Assembly: GCF_003412455.1 (NCBI RefSeq)
Contig: NZ_QTJU01000002.1
Span: forward strand, 248,001-312,000
Length of the DNA stretch: 64,000 nt
Direction of reading: 5' to 3'
DNA from: Deminuibacter soli
GTDB taxonomy: Bacteria > Bacteroidota > Bacteroidia > Chitinophagales > Chitinophagaceae
Under the pieces are notes generated by a model. That model did not search any database. It worked only from the letters and a program-made list of their open reading frames with translations, and was not told where the DNA came from. The position numbers were made by a program, and so were the translations under genes. Of the stretch, positions 34,209-43,651 are shown in pieces; position 1 is the first letter of the stretch; each line of letters begins with the position of its first letter.

Positions 34209-35300
34209 TTAACGCATAATTACGCCGCCACCAATGACTTCGTCGTTTTCATAAAAAACGGCGCTCTGGCCGGGGGCAATGCTTTTTACATTTTCGTAAA
34301 AGCGTATGCGTAAACCATTGTCTTCATTGTACAGGTTAGCCAATGCACCTTTGTCTTTGTAACGTATTTTGGTAATAGCTTCCATTCCGTCGGTAACACC
34401 GTCGTATTTCATCCAGTTAATTTTGGCTACGCGCATTTCGCTGCGTTCCAGGTCAACTTCGTCACCAAGCACTACGGTGTTGGTATCGGGATCTATGCCG
34501 GTTACAAATACAGGTTTGCCCAATGCAATATCCAGTCCCTTGCGCTGCCCGATGGTGTAAAAGGGGTAGCCTTTGTGATGGCCCAGGCGTTTGCCGCTTT
34601 TGTCAACAAACCAGCCGCCATTTACTTTTTCTTCCAAACCCTCTACGCGGCGTTTCAGAAAGCCACGGTAGTCGTTATCGGGCACAAAGCAAATTTCATA
34701 GCTCTCACTTTTCTTCGCCAGTTCAGGATACCCGAAATCGAGCGCCATCTGGCGTATTTCCGTTTTGCGGTATTTGCCAAGCGGCATAATGGTACGTGCC
34801 AGCAATTCCTGGTCAAGCCCCCATAGCACATAACTCTGGTCTTTCAGTTCATCCAACCCCTTGCTGATGGTATAACGGCCATTGGTGTGCTGCAGCACAT
34901 TGGCGTAGTGACCGGTAGCAATAAAATCGCAACCCAATGCATTGGCACGTTTTAACAGCGCGCGCCATTTAATGTGCGTGTTGCACATAACACAAGGGTT
35001 AGGGGTACGGCCTGCGATATATTCTTCCACAAAATTTTCTATCACAAAATCGCCAAACTCATCGCGTATGTCCAGAATAAAATGCGGGAAGCCATGGTGT
35101 ACAGCTGCCTGCCTTGCATCATTAAAACTATCTATATTACAGCAGCCGGTTTCTTTATGACCGCCGCCGCTGGTTGCATAATCCCATGTTTTCATGGTAA
35201 TGCCCACCACTTCGTATCCTTCGTGATGTAACATGAGCGCAGTAACGGTGCTGTCGATACCGCCACTCATTGCAACCAAAACCTTTCCTTTACGGCTCAT
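34209..35300 (-). CDS. mnmA: tRNA-specific 2-thiouridylase
   Basis: A 363-residue enzyme that makes 2-thiouridine at the wobble position of Lys, Glu and Gln tRNAs. The PP-loop is AMSGGIDSTV (10-19). The catalytic Cys pair is Cys103 (TPNPCVMCN) and Cys204 (YEICFVPDNDYRGF). The C-terminal half is the family's beta-barrel. ATG 35300 is chosen over the one six codons upstream because the putative -7 box lies just before it. Confidence 0.95.
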   Translation of the reverse strand: MSRKGKVLVAMSGGIDSTVTALMLHHEGYEVVGITMKTWDYATSGGGHKETGCCNIDSFNDARQAAVHHGFPHFILDIRDEFGDFVIENFVEEYIAGRTPNPCVMCNTHIKWRALLKRANALGCDFIATGHYANVLQHTNGRYTISKGLDELKDQSYVLWGLDQELLARTIMPLGKYRKTEIRQMALDFGYPELAKKSESYEICFVPDNDYRGFLKRRVEGLEEKVNGGWFVDKSGKRLGHHKGYPFYTIGQRKGLDIALGKPVFVTGIDPDTNTVVLGDEVDLERSEMRVAKINWMKYDGVTDGMEAITKIRYKDKGALANLYNEDNGLRIRFYENVKSIAPGQSAVFYENDEVIGGGVIMR

Positions 35301-35648
35301 GATAAAAAATTTGCGCAAAGATACTCTTTTGTGCCGGGGTGCAGGAAAGCGCCGGTGGAAATTACGATGGGGTGACAGGAGCAGGTTGTGAAAGACGGCG
35401 ATTTATTGCCTGTTTTGTGTGATTTTCAATTAATTGTGCGGTTTTGCCCGCGTTGTGCACATTGCGGGGCGATGATTGAACTTTATCTACGCGGCGGTTG
35501 TACTATTACAGGCCGTGCAGTTCTGCGAACCAGTGGCGGACGAAACCGCCTGAATAATTGACATTGCGTGGGTGGATTGTGTGGGTAAAATGGCTGAACT
35601 GTAGCGGATATTTTACTTTATTTTGCCGAATTACTTAAATAGAGCAGT
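35301..35648. other. gene-free stretch between mnmA and ssb
   Basis: Besides the mnmA promoter it holds a 10-bp palindrome (CAATTAATTG, 35427-35436), a small hairpin GGCGG/CCGCC (35535-35550), and TATTTTG at 35619-35625 as a possible ssb -7 box. A 29-codon frame from ATG 35472 is open, but nothing supports it as a gene. Confidence 0.5.
35316..35348 (-). promoter_or_regulatory. putative mnmA promoter
   Basis: Minus strand: TTTC (35348-35345), 21-nt spacer, TATCTTTG (35323-35316). The -7 box is a perfect TAnnTTTG and the ATG is 15 nt downstream. Confidence 0.45.
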
Positions 35649-36173
35649 ATGATTAAATTACAAGTTATCGGAAACCTGGGGAAGGACTGTACAACCAACA
35701 ATGTGAATGGCAAGTCGGTGATCAATTTCAGTGTTGCGCATACAGAAAAATTCAGGGATAATACTGGTAACCTGAAAGACCGTACCATCTGGGTTGAATG
35801 TGCTTACTGGACAGACAGAACCGCGATTGCTCCGTACCTGAGAAAAGGCACACAGGTTTATGTAGAGGGCAATCCTGACATCCGTACCTATCAAACAAAC
35901 GATGGCCGCCAGGGCGCATCCTTAACATTACGCGTGCTGAACGTTCAGCTGCTGGGCACCCGCGAAGGTGGCGGCGGTGACAACGGTGGTGGAGGTGGCT
36001 ACCAGTCAAACCAGGGTGGCGGTAACAGCTACCAGGGCGGCGGTAGTAACAACTACAACAACAATAACAATAACTACGGAGGTGGCGGTAACAGTTACGG
36101 TGGTGGCAACCAGGGCATGAGTGCACCCAACCCCAGCGATTTAACTGAACCGGTAGATGATTTGCCGTTTTAA
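35649..36173 (+). CDS. ssb: single-stranded DNA-binding protein
   Basis: A 174-residue SSB. The OB fold covers about 1-105 (LQVIGNLGKDCTTNNVNGKSV, then IWVECAYW). The linker of about 55 residues is rich in Gly, Asn, Ser and Gln. The acidic tip ends in DDLPF, which recruits repair and replication partners. Followed directly by a terminator. Confidence 0.95.
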   Translation: MIKLQVIGNLGKDCTTNNVNGKSVINFSVAHTEKFRDNTGNLKDRTIWVECAYWTDRTAIAPYLRKGTQVYVEGNPDIRTYQTNDGRQGASLTLRVLNVQLLGTREGGGGDNGGGGGYQSNQGGGNSYQGGGSNNYNNNNNNYGGGGNSYGGGNQGMSAPNPSDLTEPVDDLPF

Positions 36174-36200
36174 TAAAACGTTGAGAACATGATTGAAAAG

Positions 36201-36226
36201 GACAGCCGGGAGGCTGTCTTTTTTTT
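36201..36226 (+). terminator. intrinsic terminator after ssb
   Basis: Stem GACAGCC/GGCTGTC with a 4-nt loop and an 8-T run. Confidence 0.85.
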
Positions 36227-36347
36227 ATATAGGTCCGGCATCAGTTCCCACGTACTGCCGAAAAGCGCAAAAACTCCTTTGAAAAATCAATTTAGCAAAA
36301 CCTCCTCTCAATTATCTGCTATCTTAGCCGCCGAAATAATCGCCTAC

Positions 36348-38567
36348 ATGAAAAAAAGAGCATTCGCATTATTAGCAGCAGTTTCCTGCGTTGGCGCTTC
36401 TTATGGCCAGCGTGTGATCGATTATGTTAATCCCTTCATCGGCACTTCTGCACATGGCCACGTTTATCCCGGCGCAACCGTGCCCTTTGGCGCAGTGCAG
36501 CTGAGCCCTGACAATGGCACCGCAGGGTGGGACTGGTGCAGTGGCTACAACTACTCCGATTCGGTGATTGCAGGTTTCAGTCATACCCATTTAAGCGGTA
36601 CAGGCATTGGAGATCTTGCAGACATATCTGTACTGCCCATTACCGGTGTACAACCATCCACTGATAAAATCACCAGCCATTTTTCACACACCAATGAAAA
36701 AGCCAGTCCTGGTTATTACAGCGTGGTGCTGAACGATTTTAAAGTAAAGGCAGAATTAACCGCCGGTATGTTTGCCGGTGTGCATCGTTATACATTTCCG
36801 GAGAGCAAGGATGCGATGATCCGTTTTAACCTTGCTTTTGCCATTAACTGGGATAAACCAACCAGTGCCAGTTTCAAACGCATCAACGACAGCACTTTTG
36901 TGGGCTTCCGTTATTCAACCGGGTGGGCAAAAGACCAGCGTGTATATTTTGCCGTTCGCTTAAGCAAGCCTGTTAAAAGTGTAGCACTGTTCAAAGGTCA
37001 GCAACGCCTTGCCAAAGACGAGGTTGCTGACAAAGAAGTAGTGGCCTGCCTGCTGTTCGATACCAAACAGGATGAGCAGATTGAAATGAAAGTGGGATTG
37101 AGCTTTGCCAATATTGAAGGGGCAATGGATGCGATTGACCAGCTGAAAGGCCAGGGCTTCAATGCCGTTCGCAAACAGGCTGAAGCCAGCTGGGAAAAAG
37201 AACTGGGTAAAGTAAAAATCACCTCCAATAACCCAACGTTGAAGCAGGTATTTTACACCGCGCTGTACCATGCATATGAAGCACCGGTAACTTTCAGCGA
37301 CAGCAAAGGCAACTACAAATCAGTAAAAGGAAATCTTGCACATGCAGATAAACCTGTTTATTCCGTAAGCTCTCTGTGGGATGTATTCAGGGCCGAAAGC
37401 CCGCTGTTTACACTGTTGCAGCCTGCACGTGTACCGGATATTATTAACTCGTACATGGCTTTTTATGATCAGAGCGGTTTGCTGCCTGTATGGGATCTGG
37501 AGTTTAATGAAACCAACTGCATGACGGGCTACCATTGCGTACCCATTGTTGCAGATGCGATACTGAAAGAGTTTCCCGGCATTGATGTGCCCAAAGCATA
37601 CGCAGCCATGAAAAAAAGCGCGATGCAGAATATCCGCGGTACCGATGTTTACCGTCAGTACGGTTATGTGCCGCAGGATAAATACGGCAGCAGTGTAACC
37701 GTTACGCTTGAATATGCGTATGATGACTGGTGTATTGCACAGGTTGCCCACAAACTGGGTGCTACAGCCGATTACAACGAGTTTATGAAACGCTCTGCTT
37801 CCTGGAAAAACCTGTTTGATTCAACCATCGGTTTTGCAAGGGCGAAAAATGCAGACGGCAAATGGGTGGTTCCGTTTGATCCTTACTATTCAGAACACGA
37901 TGCAGACAAAGCGATGTTTACAGAAGGCAACTCCTGGCAGCACAGCTGGTTTGTACCCCAGGATATTTATGGCTTAATCAGTGCACATGGTGGTGAACAG
38001 CCTTTTATCACCAAGCTCGATTCGCTGTTTACCATCAGCTCCCAGCTGAAAGGTGAAAACACTTCACCCGATATCAGCGGTTTAATTGGCCAGTATGCAC
38101 ATGGCAACGAACCCAGCCACCACATTGCCTATATGTACAGCTATGCCGGTGCGCCTGCCAAAACAGCTGAGCGCATCAAATACATTACCAGCACCATGTA
38201 CACCAACAAAACAGATGGTTTGTGCGGTAACGAAGATTGCGGGCAAATGAGTGCATGGTATGTATGGAGTGCAATGGGCTTTTACCCTGCCAATGCATCG
38301 AGCGGCGAATATGTTTTCGGTACACCGCTGATGCAAAGCGTAAGCATACAGCTGCCTGCCAATAAAACGTTTAAAGTAACGGCCAATGGTCTTACCGATA
38401 AAAACATTTACATACAGAAAGCCACCCTCAACGGCAAACCATACACCAAATCGTTCATCAAGCACAGTGATGTGATTAAAGGTGGCGAACTGGTATTGTT
38501 TATGGGCGCTAAACCATCTGCTACCTGGGGTGTGAAACCCACAGACAGACCGGGTGTAGTGCTGTAA
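36348..38567 (+). CDS. GH92 alpha-mannosidase, exported
   Basis: A 739-residue glycoside hydrolase with a signal peptide (MKKRAFALLAAVSCVGASYG). The N-terminal beta-sandwich starts with YVNPFIGTSAHGHVYPGATVPFG and includes AGFSHTHLSGTG. The (alpha/alpha)6 catalytic barrel has NEPSHHIAYMY and GNEDCGQMSAWYVWSAMGFYP, both diagnostic of GH92. Members are calcium-dependent exo-mannosidases that trim N-glycans or yeast mannan. ATG 36348 is chosen because it opens the signal peptide; the frame continues upstream through the ssb terminator. No SusC/SusD pair is near, so it is a stand-alone gene. Confidence 0.92.
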   Translation: MKKRAFALLAAVSCVGASYGQRVIDYVNPFIGTSAHGHVYPGATVPFGAVQLSPDNGTAGWDWCSGYNYSDSVIAGFSHTHLSGTGIGDLADISVLPITGVQPSTDKITSHFSHTNEKASPGYYSVVLNDFKVKAELTAGMFAGVHRYTFPESKDAMIRFNLAFAINWDKPTSASFKRINDSTFVGFRYSTGWAKDQRVYFAVRLSKPVKSVALFKGQQRLAKDEVADKEVVACLLFDTKQDEQIEMKVGLSFANIEGAMDAIDQLKGQGFNAVRKQAEASWEKELGKVKITSNNPTLKQVFYTALYHAYEAPVTFSDSKGNYKSVKGNLAHADKPVYSVSSLWDVFRAESPLFTLLQPARVPDIINSYMAFYDQSGLLPVWDLEFNETNCMTGYHCVPIVADAILKEFPGIDVPKAYAAMKKSAMQNIRGTDVYRQYGYVPQDKYGSSVTVTLEYAYDDWCIAQVAHKLGATADYNEFMKRSASWKNLFDSTIGFARAKNADGKWVVPFDPYYSEHDADKAMFTEGNSWQHSWFVPQDIYGLISAHGGEQPFITKLDSLFTISSQLKGENTSPDISGLIGQYAHGNEPSHHIAYMYSYAGAPAKTAERIKYITSTMYTNKTDGLCGNEDCGQMSAWYVWSAMGFYPANASSGEYVFGTPLMQSVSIQLPANKTFKVTANGLTDKNIYIQKATLNGKPYTKSFIKHSDVIKGGELVLFMGAKPSATWGVKPTDRPGVVL

Positions 38568-38588
38568 GCAACAACAGCTGTTTATTAG

Positions 38589-38621
38589 AAAGACCGCCCC
38601 GGCTCAGCCGGGGCGGTCTTT
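38589..38621. terminator. bidirectional intrinsic terminator
   Basis: Perfect 15-bp GC-rich stem (AAAGACCGCCCCGGC) with a 3-nt loop, between the convergent GH92 and L,D-transpeptidase-like genes. Confidence 0.88.
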
Positions 38622-38639
38622 TTATTTAGCTCGTATTGA

Positions 38640-39908
38640 TTATTTCATGAATTGCCGGATATCTGCCAGCGTAACAGGCGCCTGTTGGTTATCTATGTTA
38701 ATCACCATTAAATAACCGGTATCACCGGGTGTGGCAATAAAGGTATTGACGAGTGAGAACTGGTCACTCTCCTGGAAGCCGCCGTTGAATTCATTCCATA
38801 TTTCTTTGGCGCACAAACAACCCAGTGTGGGTGTAAGCGGGTAAAAAGGCATGCCTTTAAAATAGGCGGGATCGATGGTGGTGCCATGCGCGATAATTTC
38901 AGAACGGCCTGTTTTGCCTGCATAAAAAGCTTCTGTCAATGGCTGGTATTGCTGCCAGGATGCAGGCAGCAGCTGCAGGTAGTTGCTGAGCGGTGTTTGT
39001 GTTGAATCGTACGGTGTGTGCCAGTAAGCGCTGTCGGTTGATTCACAGGGCATAATCATTTGCAGGTTGGGCGTGGGGCCTATAAAATTGTTGTGTGCAA
39101 TAGCTGTGCCCTGCACACTGTAAATGCCCTGCGGTGTGTTGCCATTGGTAATAAAATAGGGCAGGTTAGAGCCTGCACGCGCCAGCTGCTGAAATACCAG
39201 CAGTTTGCCGGTGCTGTCTTTTGCAAAACTGCCATCGGCATATTGTACAATAGCCAGGCCCGGGTAATCACGGTTCCAGCGTTGAAAGCTGTAAATAATT
39301 TTTTGTCCCAGTACCTGTTGATGCGCAAACAGATCACCCACCGGTGGTGTGGGCTGTTCTGCATAAGTGTTGTGCAGGGTAAGGTATTTTTTCAGTTCCT
39401 GCAGCAGGGGCAATGTGTCGTTGCGCGGAAACTTTTGTTGCAGCAGGGTTTGCAGCTGTATCAGTTTGTCCATGGATGCATCGTTGCGAAACAGGTACAG
39501 TGCCTGCATGGCAAACAGTTTGGGTATGGTTTCTTTCTGCAGCAGTTGTTCTACCGCGGTAGTATAACTATCCGGGTAAACGGTGTATACGGCTTCGAGA
39601 AATGCACGCCTGGTGCTGTAAGCCAGCGTGGGGTAGGCGGCGAATAATTTGTCAAAACCCTGTTTTACTTCATCGTTGCGGATCATAAACTGGCAAATGG
39701 CCCAGCAGGCAGATTCGTATTTGTCTTCCGTATTGCTGTCTAACGGGGAAGCAAATGCATCACGGATGGTTTTATCGCGCAGGTATTTGTCAAACGACTG
39801 GCGTTTATTGTACAGCACCACATCGGTATGTATGCTTTCGCGTGCAAACTGGGCAAAGGAACTAACCGCGCAACAACAGCACAGCGCGGCAAACAACAAT
39901 GATTTCAT
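38640..39908 (-). CDS. exported protein with L,D-transpeptidase-like C-terminus
   Basis: A 422-residue protein with a signal peptide (MKSLLFAALCCCCAVSSFA). Residues about 30-190 are helical with no recognised domain. Residues about 230-385 resemble a YkuD-type L,D-transpeptidase core: FITNGNTPQGIYSVQG, then IIAHGTT (His341, Gly342) and TPTLGCLCAKEIW (Cys364). The His and Cys spacing and the HG...GC pattern fit the family, but the usual S/T-H-G-C box is changed to T-L-G-C. It may cross-link or modify peptidoglycan. Moderate confidence in the fold, low in the activity. Confidence 0.6.
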   Translation of the reverse strand: MKSLLFAALCCCCAVSSFAQFARESIHTDVVLYNKRQSFDKYLRDKTIRDAFASPLDSNTEDKYESACWAICQFMIRNDEVKQGFDKLFAAYPTLAYSTRRAFLEAVYTVYPDSYTTAVEQLLQKETIPKLFAMQALYLFRNDASMDKLIQLQTLLQQKFPRNDTLPLLQELKKYLTLHNTYAEQPTPPVGDLFAHQQVLGQKIIYSFQRWNRDYPGLAIVQYADGSFAKDSTGKLLVFQQLARAGSNLPYFITNGNTPQGIYSVQGTAIAHNNFIGPTPNLQMIMPCESTDSAYWHTPYDSTQTPLSNYLQLLPASWQQYQPLTEAFYAGKTGRSEIIAHGTTIDPAYFKGMPFYPLTPTLGCLCAKEIWNEFNGGFQESDQFSLVNTFIATPGDTGYLMVINIDNQQAPVTLADIRQFMK

Positions 39909-40003
39909 GCCATAAAAATAACCAATCCTGCAATGCGTTGCAGGCGATGGGGATATTTGCAGGCGGTTTCTGCAGCCACAGCTGTTTTTCTTAACTTGCG
40001 CTT

Positions 40004-41080
40004 ATGGAAAAGATCTATAGCTACGCCCAATTATACGAGTTTACCGTAAATGTATTTAAAGCCATGGGCTGTTCAGATGCAGATGCTGCGCTGGCCGCCA
40101 CTGTATTAATTTCAGCAGATGCACGTGGTATCGACAGTCATGGCGTGGCCAGGCTAAGCGGTTATGTGCGCCTGTGGGAAGCCAAACGTATCAATGCAAC
40201 GCCCAATATAAAAATTGTACACGAAACGCCTTCTACTGCTGTGGTAGATGGCGATGCAGGTCTTGGCCTGGTAGTAGCCCCCTTTGCCATGCAGGTGGCG
40301 ATTGACAAGGCCAGGCAGGCAGGCACAGGCTGGGTAAGCGTGCGCAACAGCAATCATTTTGGTATTGCCGGTTATCATGCCATGATGGCCTTGCAGCACG
40401 ATATGATCGGCATGGCCATGACCAACGCCAGTGCACTGGTAGCGCCTACCTTCAGCGTAGAACGAATGCTGGGCACCAATCCCATTGCAGTAGCTATTCC
40501 TGCTGCCACGCAGCCTGCATTTGTGGCTGATTTTGCCACCACCACTGCCGCCAATGGCAAGCTTGAAATATTGCAGCGCAAAAATGCCGATGCCCCGCTG
40601 GGCTGGGTGCAGGATAAAGAAGGCCGCGACACAACCGATGCCAATGCACTGAAACAAAGCGGTGCCTTGCTGCCTTTGGGAAGCGACCGGGAACATGGCA
40701 GCCACAAAGGCTATGCGCTGGGTTCCATTGTAGATATTTTTTCTGCCGTGCTTAGTGGCGCCAGTTATGGTCCGTGGGCGCCGCCGTTCCCTGCCTATGT
40801 GCCTATGCCGCAGAACATGCCGGGTGAGGGTTTGGGCCATTTCTTCGGCGCCATGCGGGTAGATGCGTTCAGACCGGCAGATGAATTTAAACAGCACATG
40901 GACAACTGGATAGACCGTTTCAGGAAAGCCAAGCCTGCCCAGGGATATGAAAAAGTTTTAATACCAGGTGATCCCGAGCGTGAAATGGAAGCAGCGCGCA
41001 TGAAATCGGGCATACCGGTGGTAGAAGCCGTGGCAGAAGATTTGAAAACTGTTGCTCAGAAATTCAATATCAATTTTTAA
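40004..41080 (+). CDS. Ldh-family (malate/L-lactate type) NAD(P)-dependent dehydrogenase
   Basis: A 358-residue enzyme of the malate/L-lactate/ureidoglycolate dehydrogenase family, unrelated to Rossmann-fold LDH. Motifs are the catalytic-His segment ADARGIDSHGVARLSGYVR, VVDGDAGLGLVVA, SVRNSNHFGIAGYHAMMA, MLGTNPIAVAIPA and GSHKGYALG. Substrate preference cannot be read from sequence. Single gene; TAACTTG at 39992-39998 may be its -7 box, 5 nt before the ATG. Confidence 0.9.
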   Translation: MEKIYSYAQLYEFTVNVFKAMGCSDADAALAATVLISADARGIDSHGVARLSGYVRLWEAKRINATPNIKIVHETPSTAVVDGDAGLGLVVAPFAMQVAIDKARQAGTGWVSVRNSNHFGIAGYHAMMALQHDMIGMAMTNASALVAPTFSVERMLGTNPIAVAIPAATQPAFVADFATTTAANGKLEILQRKNADAPLGWVQDKEGRDTTDANALKQSGALLPLGSDREHGSHKGYALGSIVDIFSAVLSGASYGPWAPPFPAYVPMPQNMPGEGLGHFFGAMRVDAFRPADEFKQHMDNWIDRFRKAKPAQGYEKVLIPGDPEREMEAARMKSGIPVVEAVAEDLKTVAQKFNINF

Positions 41081-41218
41081 CTTCGTCACCCTTTGTATAA
41101 GGAACCTGCCTGATTACCCTCGCTTTATTCAACCAGGAGACGTACGTTGAACAGCTGAACAGGAATACCGCCCAGGCGGAAAGGCGGATATATAAAACGT
41201 TTCAAATTATTTAGCAAG

Positions 41219-42538
41219 ATGAAAGTAATGAAGTTTGGCGGCACCAGTGTGGGCAAGCCGGAACGTATGCACCAGGTTGCAGAATTAATTACCAAAGACG
41301 CAGAACCAAAGATTGTGGTGTTAAGCGCTTTGAGTGGCACTACCAATGCATTGGTAGCCATCAGTGATAGTATTGCAGGAGCAAACCGTGACGCTGCCAA
41401 ACGAAAGATTGACGAGCTGCAGGCACATTACCACCAGTTTATTTTCGACCTGGTGCAAACGCCCACAGCCCGCAAATCGGCTACCGGAATTGTTGACGAA
41501 CATTTTGAATTTCTCAATATTATCCTGCGCATCTCTTTCAGCGAAGCGCTGAACAAAGATATTCTTGCGCAGGGCGAACTCATGAGCACCAAACTGTTCA
41601 GCGTGTATCTTACAGAAAAAGGCATTGACCACCTGTTGCTGCCTGCGCTGGAATTTATGAGCCTCGATGCCAATGAAGAGCCAAACCTGCCTGCTATCAG
41701 CACCAAGCTGAAACAGCAGCTGGCACAGCACAGCGATAAAAAACTGTTTATTACACAGGGTTATATCTGCCGCAATATCCGCGGTGAGGTAGATAACCTG
41801 AAACGCGGCGGCAGTGATTATACCGCATCACTTATTGCAGCTGCTGTAAAGGCTTCTGTATGTGAAATATGGACAGATATCGACGGCATGCACAACAACG
41901 ATCCGCGCATTGTTAATAAAACCCTGCCCATCGAGCAGTTAAGTTTTGATGAAGCGGCAGAGCTGGCCTACTTCGGTGCAAAAATTCTGCACCCTACCTG
42001 TATCTGGCCTGCGCAGCTCAACAATGTACCGGTAAAGCTGCTTAACACCATGCAGCCCGAAGCAAAAGGTACCACTATCGAAGAAAATGCAGGTACTGTA
42101 GGTGTTAAAGCAGTGGCAGCAAAAGACGGCATCATCGCTATTAAAATAAAAAGCAGCCGCATGCTGCTGGCCTACGGCTTTTTAAGAAAGGTGTTCGAAG
42201 TATTTGAAAAATACCGTACGCCAATCGATATGATCACCACTTCAGAAGTAGCAGTATCGGTTACCATTGATACCGATGCCAGCCTTGATCAGATCATTAA
42301 AGAGCTGGAACCATTCGGCAGCGTAGAGGTAGATACAAACCAATCCATTGTTTCTATTGTTGGCAATGAAATTGCACAAACACCCGATGTGCTGAAAAAA
42401 TTATTCGATGCACTGAGCGGCGTGCCTGTTCGCATGGTAAGCTATGGCGGCAGCCCGCACAACATTTCATTACTGGTGCCCAGTGACTACAAAACGAAAA
42501 CCCTGCAGTTGCTGAACGCAGGTATATTCGGCTTGTAG
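41219..42538 (+). CDS. lysC: aspartate kinase
   Basis: A 439-residue monofunctional aspartokinase, first step toward lysine, threonine, methionine and diaminopimelate. The kinase domain has MKVMKFGGTSVGKPERM, FITQGYICR and KRGGSDYTASL. Two C-terminal ACT domains (about 300-435) should bind lysine or threonine for feedback control. There is no fused homoserine dehydrogenase. Followed by a terminator. Confidence 0.93.
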   Translation: MKVMKFGGTSVGKPERMHQVAELITKDAEPKIVVLSALSGTTNALVAISDSIAGANRDAAKRKIDELQAHYHQFIFDLVQTPTARKSATGIVDEHFEFLNIILRISFSEALNKDILAQGELMSTKLFSVYLTEKGIDHLLLPALEFMSLDANEEPNLPAISTKLKQQLAQHSDKKLFITQGYICRNIRGEVDNLKRGGSDYTASLIAAAVKASVCEIWTDIDGMHNNDPRIVNKTLPIEQLSFDEAAELAYFGAKILHPTCIWPAQLNNVPVKLLNTMQPEAKGTTIEENAGTVGVKAVAAKDGIIAIKIKSSRMLLAYGFLRKVFEVFEKYRTPIDMITTSEVAVSVTIDTDASLDQIIKELEPFGSVEVDTNQSIVSIVGNEIAQTPDVLKKLFDALSGVPVRMVSYGGSPHNISLLVPSDYKTKTLQLLNAGIFGL

Positions 42539-42561
42539 TAACAGTCATCTTTAAACAGCTA

Positions 42562-42600
42562 AAAGCCCCGTAGCAATACCTGCCACAGGGCTTTGTTTTT
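42562..42600 (+). terminator. intrinsic terminator after lysC
   Basis: Stem AAAGCCC/GGGCTTT with a 19-nt loop followed by GTTTTT. Confidence 0.65.
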
Positions 42601-42623
42601 AGTGCTGCGGGGCACCGGCACGT

Positions 42624-43541
42624 TTACCAGATCCATTTATTCGCCTTCATCCAGTTGTGTAAACGGCCTGCCCACTCATCGGTAGTAGTTGGGTTGCGCA
42701 AGCCAAAACCATGGCCGCCTTTGGGATAAATATGCATTTCTGAAGGCACATGTTTGTGCAGCAGCGCTTCGTAAAAATAAAGTGTGTTTTGTACAGGTAC
42801 TACATTGTCATCCTCTGCATGAAAGATAAATACAGGCGGTGTTTGGGCAGTTACCTGGGTTTCGTTGGAATACAGTTTCACTTTATCGGGCTTTGCATTA
42901 AAGCCAAGCAGGTTATCCCGTGAACCCTTGTGGCAAATGCTGTCAGCAAAGCTGATAACCGGGTAACAGAGTATCATGAAATCAGGCCGCAGATTTACAT
43001 TGGCTTTGTTTTCAATCACCGGCATGTTAAAATGAGTGCCCGCCGTAGAAGCGAGGTGGCCACCTGCAGAAAAGCCCATAATGCCAACCTTGTTTACATC
43101 AATTTTCCATTCAGCTGCACGTTCGCGCACCAGCTGCAAGGCACGTTGTGCATCCTGCAATGGGCCGATGGTTTTGTTTTCCATAATGGCATCATCCGGC
43201 AAACGGTATTTCAGTACAAAGGCTGTAATGCCCCAGCTGCTCAGCAGTTGGGCCACATCATAACCTTCATGGCCAACGGCCAGGCCGTGATAGCCGCCAC
43301 CCGGACAAATAATCACAGCCGTACCTGTGTTCTCGGTAGAAACAGGCAAATAAACAGTTAATGCAGGTGTGGTTACTTTTTGAATACCACGAATGGCGCC
43401 GGTGCCGGTTGTGTCGTGGTGTTCCTGCATTTGCGAGGGTTTTGAGTTGGGAACGGTGCCGCTGTACAGCGGTATTACCTGTTGGGCTTGTGCGGTAAAA
43501 TACATGGCAATAGTGGCAATTGTGAAGAGTGCTTTTTTCAT
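42624..43541 (-). CDS. exported alpha/beta-hydrolase (carbohydrate esterase-like)
   Basis: A 305-residue hydrolase with a signal peptide (MKKALFTIATIAMYFTAQA). Motifs: oxyanion-hole CPGGGYHGLA, nucleophile GFSAGGH (Ser), acid HAEDDNVVP (Asp) and PKGGHGFG (His), a complete triad. The closest groups are BD-FAE/acetyl-xylan esterase-like enzymes that deacetylate plant polysaccharides. Substrate not certain. The 3' end lies just past the lysC terminator. Confidence 0.82.
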   Translation of the reverse strand: MKKALFTIATIAMYFTAQAQQVIPLYSGTVPNSKPSQMQEHHDTTGTGAIRGIQKVTTPALTVYLPVSTENTGTAVIICPGGGYHGLAVGHEGYDVAQLLSSWGITAFVLKYRLPDDAIMENKTIGPLQDAQRALQLVRERAAEWKIDVNKVGIMGFSAGGHLASTAGTHFNMPVIENKANVNLRPDFMILCYPVISFADSICHKGSRDNLLGFNAKPDKVKLYSNETQVTAQTPPVFIFHAEDDNVVPVQNTLYFYEALLHKHVPSEMHIYPKGGHGFGLRNPTTTDEWAGRLHNWMKANKWIW

Positions 43542-43590
43542 ACGCTTCCTTACGCTTTAGTCTGTACGTACGGTAACGGAAGATAAAATA

Positions 43591-43623
43591 AAAAAGCTGA
43601 CAGGGAATACCTGCCAGCTTTTT
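43591..43623 (-). terminator. intrinsic terminator after queA
   Basis: Stem AAAAAGCTG/CAGCTTTTT continuing into CAGG/CCTG with a single bulge; T run on the minus strand. Confidence 0.75.
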
Positions 43624-43651
43624 TTATGTAAGCCGTTTTGTTGTAAGGTGC

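Noticed and set aside
35472-35561. A 29-codon open frame upstream of ssb
   Set aside because: No family resemblance, no promoter or ribosome site, and codon use not convincing; kept only as a remark on the gap.
36189-36347. N-terminal extension of the GH92 enzyme
   Set aside because: It would translate through the ssb terminator; the signal peptide begins at 36348.
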